Source of the DNA: Coriobacteriaceae bacterium
GTDB taxonomy: Bacteria > Actinomycetota > Coriobacteriia > Coriobacteriales > Coriobacteriaceae
Length of the DNA stretch: 64,000 bases
Direction of reading: 5' to 3'
NCBI GenBank assembly: GCA_025993015.1
Contig: DAJPFV010000001.1
Span: forward strand, 1,302,001-1,366,000
Shown here: piece by piece, positions 57,845 through 64,000 of the stretch
Position numbering within the stretch: position 1 is the first letter of the stretch
How the letters are laid out: each line of letters starts with the position of its first letter
Notes under the pieces: model-generated
Seen by the model: the letters and a program-made list of their open reading frames with translations, nothing else
What the model was told of the DNA's origin: nothing
The model's database searches: none
Made by a program: the position numbers and the translations under genes

Positions 57845-57952
57845 AATTTAATACCACTCACCAGAGAATTTCGACCGTTCACCGAGGATTGGAGCAGATT
57901 GATAAGTGGTATTAAAAACACATTAGGTGTATGTCTATAATTGGTATCGAAA
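57845..57952 (+). promoter_or_regulatory. promoter/operators of deglycase copy 3
   Basis: Same arrangement as 49863-49970: inverted site, TGGTATTAAA (57907), TATAAT (57936-57941). The second operator reads TTGGTATCGAAA (57941-57952), closer to consensus than the TTGATATC of copy 1. Confidence 0.65.
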
Positions 57953-57998
57953 AGAAACGCGATGTATAGAGTTGCGTGCAGGACAGAAAGGAAAAGCC

Positions 57999-59060
57999 AT
58001 GAAGGAAACCGAGAAGATCGAGATCATGCATTTCGACCAGGAGGGCTATCTCGAGGACGGCAAGGCGCTCTACGAGGCCGGCAAGAAGATGACCGCGCTC
58101 GCCGACAAGGTCGCCGACGAGGGCTACGACGCCGTGTTCCTGATGGGCGTCGGCGGCACCTGGGACGAGCTCATGCAGCTCGAGTACCTCATGAACAAGT
58201 TCGGCGACCGCGACCTCGAGGTCTACCTGATCCACGCCGCCGAGTGGAACGCCATGGGCCACAAGCGCATGACCGAGAAGTCCGTCGTGCTCACCGCCTC
58301 CGAGTCCGGCACCACCCCCGAGGTCCTCGAGGCCGTCAAGAAGATGAAGGACATGGGCGTGCGCGTCTACGCCATGACCAAGCCCGAGGGCCCCATCGGC
58401 CAGGCTGTCGGTGCCGAGAACTGCGTTGCCATGGCTTCTGATCATGGTTCGGGCGGCTGCGAGAAGGGCTACTACCTCGCCGACTGCTTCGGCCTGCGCC
58501 TGCTCAACCGCCGCGGCTGCTTCCCCAAGTTCGACCTGTTTATCGAGCAGACCAAGGACATCTGGAAGGACATGCTCGACATCCGCAAGCGCTTCGAGCC
58601 GCGCGCCGAGGAGCTCGCCAAGAAGTACGCCCTGGCCCCCTACACCATGTTCATCGGCTCCGGCGCCCTGTGGGGCGAGACGATCCTGTTCTCGATGTGC
58701 ATCTTGGAGGAGATGCAGTGGAAGCGCACCCGCTACATCACCTCGGCCGACTTCTTCCACGGCACCCTCGAGCTCGTGGAGCCCGGCGTCCCGGTCTTCC
58801 TGTTCATGGGCGAGGACGAGAACCGCAAGCTCGACGAGCGCGTCCGCGCCTTCCTGACCCGCGGCGTGACCGGCGACACCGACATCAACATCATCGACAC
58901 CGCCGAGTTCGCGATCCCCGGCCTTGACGACGAGTTCCGCGTCATCGTGTCCCCGTGGATCCTGACGGTGCTCGTTACCGACCGCCTGGCTCGCTACTAC
59001 GAGACGGTCACCAAGCACAACCTCAAGTACCGTCGCTACTACCACCAGTTCGACTACTAA
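57999..59060 (+). CDS. FrlB/GfrF-like deglycase, copy 3
   Basis: Third identical 353-aa FrlB-like SIS protein. Two silent changes near the 3' end (TAC for TAT, at 59030 and 59042) mark where the duplicated tract ends. It is not followed by PTS genes here but by a FrlC-like epimerase, so this operon could handle the psicoselysine branch. Confidence 0.85.
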   Translation: MKETEKIEIMHFDQEGYLEDGKALYEAGKKMTALADKVADEGYDAVFLMGVGGTWDELMQLEYLMNKFGDRDLEVYLIHAAEWNAMGHKRMTEKSVVLTASESGTTPEVLEAVKKMKDMGVRVYAMTKPEGPIGQAVGAENCVAMASDHGSGGCEKGYYLADCFGLRLLNRRGCFPKFDLFIEQTKDIWKDMLDIRKRFEPRAEELAKKYALAPYTMFIGSGALWGETILFSMCILEEMQWKRTRYITSADFFHGTLELVEPGVPVFLFMGEDENRKLDERVRAFLTRGVTGDTDINIIDTAEFAIPGLDDEFRVIVSPWILTVLVTDRLARYYETVTKHNLKYRRYYHQFDY

Positions 59061-59133
59061 GAGCAAATAACGTTTGTGCAATTGTGCCTCGCTCCTATAT
59101 GGAGCGGGGCCTCGTTTAGGTTGGAGAGTAACT

Positions 59134-59970
59134 ATGAGCTATCCCCAGCTTGCCGTTATGAATATCAGCCATCGCTACTTTAGCCTTGAAGAGTTCTTTT
59201 CTTCGGCGGCGGCCTCGGGCTACACGTGCTGCGAACTTTGGACGGGGGCGATGCACCTGTATGTGGACTGCCATGGTTACGATTCGCTCGAGCAGGTGCG
59301 TGAGCTGTCACAGCGGTATGGGGTTCGGATTGTGGGGCTTTGTCCCGAACAGAACAACCCCAAGCCGTGGAATATCGCGGCGCGCGGGAATGAGGCGCGT
59401 GCCCGCACGCTCGCGTACTTTAAGAACGTTATAGATATCGCGGCGGAACTTGGAGCCGAGCAGGTCATGGTCTCGAGCGGCTGGGCATTTTTGAACGAGC
59501 CGATCGAGGACGCGTGGGGTCGCAGCGCCTCGATGCTGCGTGCGATTGCCGAGCATGCGGGAGAGCGCGGCGTGCGACTGGTGCTCGAGGCCCTGCAGCC
59601 AGTTGAGTCGATGATCGTGAACTCGGCGGCCGACACGAAGCGCATGATCGAGGCAGTTGATCATCCGGCACTTAAGGCATGTCTGGATATGGGCGCCATG
59701 GCGGTGGCGGGGGATACCATCGACGATTATTTCGATCTGCTTGGCGATGATGTCGCCCACGTACATTTTGTCGATGTTGCGGCAGACGGCACCACGCACC
59801 TTGCCTGGGGTGACGGCGGTCGCGATATGCGCGCCGACTTGGATAGACTGGTGGCGCGCGGCTATCGCGGAGTTGTTTCGGCCGAGACCTATGACGGGCG
59901 CTATTTTGCCGACCCCGCAGCTGCCGATGCGCAGGTAATGGCAGAGTATCGTCGTGCGATTGGCGCCTAG
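59134..59970 (+). CDS. FrlC-like sugar epimerase (xylose-isomerase-like TIM barrel)
   Basis: 278-aa AP-endonuclease-2/xylose isomerase-like barrel. It follows the layout of E. coli FrlC, which interconverts psicoselysine and fructoselysine: GYTCCELWTGAMH, VRIVGLCPEQNNPKPWNI, LVLEALQPVESMIVNSA, CLDMGAMAVAGDTIDDYF, VAHVHFVDV and AETYDGRY. Metal-binding Glu, Asp, His and Glu fall in these blocks. ATG 59134 follows TTGGAGAG. A GCCTCGCTCC/GGAGCGGGGC hairpin separates it from deglycase copy 3. Its presence strengthens the Amadori reading of the locus. Confidence 0.78.
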   Translation: MSYPQLAVMNISHRYFSLEEFFSSAAASGYTCCELWTGAMHLYVDCHGYDSLEQVRELSQRYGVRIVGLCPEQNNPKPWNIAARGNEARARTLAYFKNVIDIAAELGAEQVMVSSGWAFLNEPIEDAWGRSASMLRAIAEHAGERGVRLVLEALQPVESMIVNSAADTKRMIEAVDHPALKACLDMGAMAVAGDTIDDYFDLLGDDVAHVHFVDVAADGTTHLAWGDGGRDMRADLDRLVARGYRGVVSAETYDGRYFADPAAADAQVMAEYRRAIGA

Positions 59971-60073
59971 GTGGGGTCGGGCTGCGGCAACCTACCCTAT
60001 GTTTCCAAATGAATACGGTGTGAGCGGCTGCGACGTATTTTCCCCGCAAGCACTCTAGTATGCTAAAGTACCC

Positions 60074-60103
60074 AGAAGACCGGCGGAGCTATGCCGGTCT
60101 TCT
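60074..60103 (+). terminator. hairpin before the his operon
   Basis: AGAAGACCGGC (60074-60084) pairs perfectly with GCCGGTCTTCT (60093-60103) around GGAGCTAT. The T-run is weak (GTTCT). It may end the FrlC-like transcript or shape the his leader. Confidence 0.6.
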
Positions 60104-60139
60104 GTTCTATGCGAAGCACAGCATGAGGAGGCTCACCAG

Positions 60140-61855
60140 ATGACGGCCACACCGTGGGGATTCCGGGACATATTGCCCGAGGAGGCTCAGGCACGCGAGG
60201 AGATCGCATGTACGGTGAAGGGCTGCTTTAGGGAGCATCATTACCTGCCGGTTGAGACGCCGCTGCTCGAGGACAAGGGTTCGCTCGAGGAAGGCGGCCG
60301 CATTGCGGACACGCCGTTTAAGCTCTTTGACGATGATGGGCGTTTGCTGGTGGTCCGTCCCGACAACACGCTGCCGATCGTGCGCTTGGTTTCGACCCGC
60401 ATGCGCGCGGCCGATCTGCCACTGCGTCTTCGCTACGAGGCGCCGGTGGTTCGTGAGTGCCAGCGCAATGCCGGCGGCTCGCGCCAGTTTACACAGCTGG
60501 GCTTTGAGCTTATCGGTGCGGGAGATACCGCGGGCGATGTCGAGATTGTCTCGCTGGTAGCCGATGCCGTGCGCAAGCTGGCGTTGCCCGATGCGCGCAT
60601 TATCGCAGGTAGCGTGCGTCCTTTTAAGGAGCTGCTCGCGGCGTGCGAGGATCGCGAGCTGGCTGCCGAGGCCCTGCGCTGCGTGCACTCCAATGACTTT
60701 GTGGGCCTCGATGCCCGCGTGGCGGCAAGCGCCGAGTCCGAGGCCGTCAAGGCCGCCATTAGCGAGCTGCCGCGCTTGCACGGCGGTGCCGAGATACTCG
60801 ACCGTGTGGATGCGCTGCTGGAAGCTGCCGGTATCGTCGCGCCGCTGACGCGCGAGCTGCGTGCCCTGGTCGAGGGCCTGGCTCCCGAGGACGCCCAGGT
60901 GCTGTCCTTCGACTTCTCCATCATGAACTCTTTTTATTACTACACGGGCCTGGTCTTTAAGGCCTATGCCGGTGGCCTGCCCGATCCGGTGGGCTCGGGC
61001 GGTCGCTACGACTCCATCTTTACCGGCGCGTTCGGCGATGGCATCGAGGTACCGGCGGCGGGATTTGCCTTTTCGCTCGAGCGTCTGGAGGCCGCGCACA
61101 CTTCGGCTGAGGACGCCGCTTCCGACGGCGACCACGCCGCGGGCCGTGGTGCTGAGGGTCCGCTGCGCATCGCCGTTCCCAAGGGCTCGCTTAAGGCCGA
61201 CACGCTCGACGTGCTCGAGGCCGCGGGCCTGGACGTCTCCGAGCTGCGCGACCCCGGCCGTCACCTGATCGTGCGCGGTCGCGATACGCGTGCCGGCGAG
61301 GGCGCGGTCGGCGATATCGAGTTTGTCATCGTGCGCCCCAGCGATGCGCCCGCTTTTGTGGGCTGCGGTGGTGCCGATTGCGGCATCTGCGGCTGGGATT
61401 CGCTTATCGAGGCCGACCTCAACCTGCTGCAGCTGGTCGATTTGGGTTACGGCCTGTGCACCTTTATTGAGGCTGAGCCCGTTTGGCGCGCCGGTCAGGC
61501 CGAGCGCAACTATGCCCGCCGCGGTTCGCTTCGCGTGGCAACCAAGTACCCGCGCATCGCGAGTGCCTGGTATGCCGAGTGCGGCGTGAACGCCGACATC
61601 GTTTCGCTGCACGGCAACATCGAGCTGGGACCCATCGTCGGTATGACCGATCGCATCGTGGATATCACCGCCACGGGCGCCACGCTGCGCGACAACGACC
61701 TGGTCATCACCGGCCGCATTATGGACTGCACGGCCCGCTTCTTCGTCAACCCGGGTGCCGCGCGCCTGGATCCGCGCGTTCGCAACCTGGCCGATCGCCT
61801 GGCGGCTGCCGTGAAGGACAAGCATTTTGAGCCCGTTGCGGGCTCGGCACAATAG
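60140..61855 (+). CDS. HisZ-HisG fusion: ATP phosphoribosyltransferase with built-in regulatory subunit
   Basis: One 571-aa chain. Residues about 1-325 are HisZ, a histidyl-tRNA-synthetase-like regulatory subunit (TPWGFRDILPEEA, VVRPDNTLPIVRLVSTRM, RQFTQLGFELIG, GSGGRYDSIF). About 340-571 is the short-form catalytic HisG (LRIAVPKGSLKADTLDVLEA, IVRPSDAPAFV, RVATKYPRIASAWY, DRIVDITATGATLRDNDL), which starts histidine synthesis from ATP and PRPP. A linker of about 25 residues (EDAASDGDHAAGRGAEG) joins them. Short HisG normally needs separate HisZ for activity and feedback, so the fusion fixes a 1:1 ratio. GAGGAGG precedes ATG 60140. Confidence 0.93.
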   Translation: MTATPWGFRDILPEEAQAREEIACTVKGCFREHHYLPVETPLLEDKGSLEEGGRIADTPFKLFDDDGRLLVVRPDNTLPIVRLVSTRMRAADLPLRLRYEAPVVRECQRNAGGSRQFTQLGFELIGAGDTAGDVEIVSLVADAVRKLALPDARIIAGSVRPFKELLAACEDRELAAEALRCVHSNDFVGLDARVAASAESEAVKAAISELPRLHGGAEILDRVDALLEAAGIVAPLTRELRALVEGLAPEDAQVLSFDFSIMNSFYYYTGLVFKAYAGGLPDPVGSGGRYDSIFTGAFGDGIEVPAAGFAFSLERLEAAHTSAEDAASDGDHAAGRGAEGPLRIAVPKGSLKADTLDVLEAAGLDVSELRDPGRHLIVRGRDTRAGEGAVGDIEFVIVRPSDAPAFVGCGGADCGICGWDSLIEADLNLLQLVDLGYGLCTFIEAEPVWRAGQAERNYARRGSLRVATKYPRIASAWYAECGVNADIVSLHGNIELGPIVGMTDRIVDITATGATLRDNDLVITGRIMDCTARFFVNPGAARLDPRVRNLADRLAAAVKDKHFEPVAGSAQ

Positions 61856-61960
61856 CGCGAGCACGCACGGGCGCCCCAACGTCTGGGCTGCGGGCCGATG
61901 GGCGCCGCTGCCCGGCATCTCGTTTTCCAAACGCAACCTCGACCGATAGGGGATACCGAT

Positions 61961-63397
61961 ATGAAGACCATCAAGCTTGCTCCCGGTGAGCGCCTCGTTA
62001 CCAACCAGCTCAACCGCAAGGGTGTGCTGCCGCAAAACATCGTCGACGCCGCCCGCGATATCGTGGCCAACGTGCGTGCCAACGGCGATGCTGCGGTGCG
62101 CGATTACTGCCAGCGTTTTGACGGTGTCGAGCTGCAAAGCTTTCGTCTGCCGCAAGAGCAGATCGATGCTGCGCTCGAAGGCCTCGACCCGGCCTTTGTC
62201 GCCGCGCTCGAGAAGGCTGCGCGCCAGATCCGTGAGTTTCACCAGCGCGAGGTCGAGCAGAGCTGGTTTGCCACGCGCCCGGACGGCACGATGCTCGGCG
62301 TTAAGGTGACCCCGCTTGCCGCGGCCGGCATCTACGTGCCGGGCGGTCGCGCGCAGTATCCCTCCACCGTGCTCATGAACGCTATCCCTGCCAAGGTGGC
62401 CGGCGTCAAGCGCGTGGTCATGGTGACGCCGCCACAAAAGGACGGCCTGATCAGCCCCTACACGCTCGCCGCGGCCAAGCTTGGCGGCGTGGACGAGATC
62501 TATATGGTGGGCGGCGCCCAGGCCGTGGCCGCGCTGGCGTACGGTACCGAGACCATTCCGCGCGTCGACAAGATCACCGGCCCGGGCAACGCCTTTGTCG
62601 CCGCGGCCAAGCAGATTGTCTCGGGCGACGTGGGCATCGACATGGTCGCCGGCCCCTCCGAGGTCTGCGTGCTGGCCGATGCCACGGCCAAGCCCATGGT
62701 GGTCGCGGCCGACCTGATGGCCCAGGCCGAGCACGATCCGCTTGCCGCCTGCTATCTGGTGACCTGCGACGAGCAGTTTGCGCGCGAGGTCGAGGCGGGT
62801 ATCGACATTCTGGTGGCGCAGTCGCCGCGTGCCGAGATTACGCGCGCCTCGCTCGACAACGAGGGCACCATCGTGGTGGCCGCCGATATGGCTGCCGCCG
62901 TCGAGGCCGTGAACACCGTGGCGCCCGAGCACCTGGAGCTGCACTGCAAGGATGCAATGGGCCTGCTTGGCGGCATTCGCAACGCCGGCGCCATCTTTGT
63001 GGGCGCTTGGAGCTCCGAGCCGCTCGGCGATTACGTTGCCGGCCCCAACCACACGCTGCCGACCGGCGGCACGGCCGTGTTCTCCAACCCGCTTTCGGTG
63101 GAGGAGTTCGTTAAGCGCTCAAGCGTTATCTGCTATACGCCCGAGGGCCTGCTCTCCGACGCTCCCGCTACGCAGCGCTTGGCCGAAGCCGAGGGCCTGT
63201 GGGCGCACGCGCTTTCTGCCGCCCTGCGTCGTCGCGTGCTGGAACAGGGCGAGGATTCCGTGAGCGCCGAGTCGCTGGCGGCGGCCGACCTGACCAAGGT
63301 TGCCTGGCCGGGCGACGCCGCGGCGACGGTCGCCGAGGGTGTGGACTTGGCGGCTGCGGGCGCGGATGGCGCTAACGCGACCGGCGGGGAGGCCTAA
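61961..63397 (+). CDS. hisD: histidinol dehydrogenase
   Basis: Zinc enzyme for the last two oxidations of histidine synthesis (histidinol to histidine). GIYVPGGRAQYPSTVLM, KITGPGNAFVAAAKQIV, GPSEVCVLAD, AQAEHDPLA (zinc ligands) and APEHLELHC are characteristic, with VAGPNHTLPTGGTA near the end. ATG 61961 follows AGGGGA. The 478-aa length includes an Ala/Gly-rich tail of about 35 residues beyond the usual end. It is 105 nt after hisZG and 1 nt before hisC. Confidence 0.96.
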   Translation: MKTIKLAPGERLVTNQLNRKGVLPQNIVDAARDIVANVRANGDAAVRDYCQRFDGVELQSFRLPQEQIDAALEGLDPAFVAALEKAARQIREFHQREVEQSWFATRPDGTMLGVKVTPLAAAGIYVPGGRAQYPSTVLMNAIPAKVAGVKRVVMVTPPQKDGLISPYTLAAAKLGGVDEIYMVGGAQAVAALAYGTETIPRVDKITGPGNAFVAAAKQIVSGDVGIDMVAGPSEVCVLADATAKPMVVAADLMAQAEHDPLAACYLVTCDEQFAREVEAGIDILVAQSPRAEITRASLDNEGTIVVAADMAAAVEAVNTVAPEHLELHCKDAMGLLGGIRNAGAIFVGAWSSEPLGDYVAGPNHTLPTGGTAVFSNPLSVEEFVKRSSVICYTPEGLLSDAPATQRLAEAEGLWAHALSAALRRRVLEQGEDSVSAESLAAADLTKVAWPGDAAATVAEGVDLAAAGADGANATGGEA

Positions 63398-63398
63398 T

Positions 63399-64000
63399 AT
63401 GGCCGAGCTGACGCCTCGCATGAAGGAACTCGTCCAGCCCTACTTGGCCGGCATTGAGCCCTACGATCCCAACTTTACGCCCACGCGCATCAACCTTTCG
63501 GCCAACGAGAACACCTATCCCGTGCCGGCCGGCGTGCGCGAGGCGGTCGACGCGGCGCTCGCCGCCACGCCGCTCAACCGCTATCCCGACCCCATGTCCA
63601 ACGACCTGCGCGACGAGCTTGCCGCTTGGCATGGCGTGGCACGCGAGAACATCTGCGTGGGCAACGGCGGCGACGAGCTGCTCTATAACTACCTGCTGGC
63701 GTTTGGCGGCGCGGGGCGGACCCTGCTCAACTGCCCGCCATGCTTTAGCGAGTATGCGTTCTTTGCGTCGCTCTGCCAGACCGAGGTGAGCGACGTGTGG
63801 CGCGATCCGGTGACCTTTGAGCTCGACCAGGCTGCCGTGCTTGCGGCAGCGCCCGAGTGCAACCTGGCGATTGTGACCTCGCCCAACAATCCCACGGGCG
63901 ACGTGGCGCCGCTCGACTTTATCGCGGCTCTGTGCGATGCGTGTCCCGGCATGGTGATGGTCGACGAGGCCTACGTGGAGTTTGCTGACGATTCGTTTGG
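63399..64000 (+). CDS. hisC: histidinol-phosphate aminotransferase, 5' part
   Basis: PLP aminotransferase of histidine synthesis, cut by the window end after about 200 codons. It starts MAELTPRMKELVQPYL, then INLSANENTYPVPAGVREAV, NRYPDPMSNDLRDELA, VGNGGDELL and TSPNNPTGDV, all typical of HisC. The PLP lysine lies beyond the window. GGGGAGG precedes ATG 63399, 1 nt after the hisD stop. Confidence 0.94.
   Translation, partial: MAELTPRMKELVQPYLAGIEPYDPNFTPTRINLSANENTYPVPAGVREAVDAALAATPLNRYPDPMSNDLRDELAAWHGVARENICVGNGGDELLYNYLLAFGGAGRTLLNCPPCFSEYAFFASLCQTEVSDVWRDPVTFELDQAAVLAAAPECNLAIVTSPNNPTGDVAPLDFIAALCDACPGMVMVDEAYVEFADDSF

Larger units (their letters stand above)
55469..59029 (+). repeat. 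segmental duplication R2, copy 2
   Basis: Second copy of 47487-51047. The right edge lies inside the deglycase, where TAC replaces TAT (59030), after which the 3' flanks diverge. Confidence 0.88.

Noticed and set aside
44827..59060. Repeat collapse or misassembly as the source of the duplicated PTS modules
   Set aside because: Not excluded, but the units have different neighbours (GfrE-like, EamA, FrlC-like), boundaries at different positions, and private substitutions at tract ends, which argues for true duplications.
60107..63052. 981-codon open frame on the minus strand
   Set aside because: It is antisense to hisZG and hisD, which have clear motifs. High GC at third positions keeps the opposite frame open. 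Its translation is low-complexity Gly/His/Arg/Ala-rich with no domain.

Overview
The window reads as one contig of a GC-rich, gut-associated Coriobacteriia, most likely a Collinsella. This rests on gene content and style (fused TsaB-RimI-TsaD, fused HisZ-HisG, xylulose-5-P/fructose-6-P phosphoketolase, many PTS and HutC/LacI regulators), not on a database search. It opens inside a 16S rRNA gene and ends inside hisC.

Layout. 1-4260: rRNA operon (16S 3' end, 23S, 5S), with no tRNA in the 16S-23S spacer. 4310-11192: co-directional housekeeping run acpS, nnr, alr, a family 4-like uracil-DNA glycosylase, tsaE, and a triple fusion tsaB-rimI-tsaD. 11193-16267: cstA behind a long leader with an Ile/Val/Leu-rich mini-ORF and a terminator, then a basic protein with a JetD-like Toprim end. 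16268-17083: several hairpin repeats, a MITE-like palindrome and tRNA-Gln. 17122-19191: a peptidoglycan-binding protein and a polyprenyl synthase. 19305-31736: alpha-glucan block: a MalP-type EIICB fused to a HAD phosphatase, its divergent GntR regulator, a sugar ABC transporter, glgP and malQ. TTGTTTAAACAA-like sites recur through this block. 31958-39617: galE, a secreted coiled-coil/CHAP-like protein, murB, and a LacI regulator before phosphoketolase with two perfectly phased palindromes. 40036-42028: a small unknown protein and two overlapping HutC-type regulators. 42142-43562: an intact IS1595-like element with its 8-bp target duplication and a RelB/DinJ-like passenger.

43651-59970 is the most striking part: an amplified locus for phosphotransferase uptake and deglycation of Amadori compounds (fructoselysine-like). 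It holds one GfrE-like and three near-identical FrlB-like sugar isomerase (SIS) deglycases, two EIIA, two EIIB, three EIIC and three EIID of the mannose PTS family, two identical MFS transporters, one EamA transporter and a FrlC-like epimerase. Two 3.6-kb segments are each present twice at almost perfect nucleotide identity (offsets 5190 and 7982 bp). The promoters share a TGGTATYAAAT operator repeated around the -10 box, which fits control by the neighbouring GntR pair. 60140-64000: his genes, hisZG fusion, hisD and partial hisC.

The best candidate for something undescribed in the non-coding DNA is a hairpin family with a fixed 69-nt core inside perfect inverted arms of 28-42 bp that differ in every copy (four copies). 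Two further hairpin families sit at 27516-27733 and 39645-39914.
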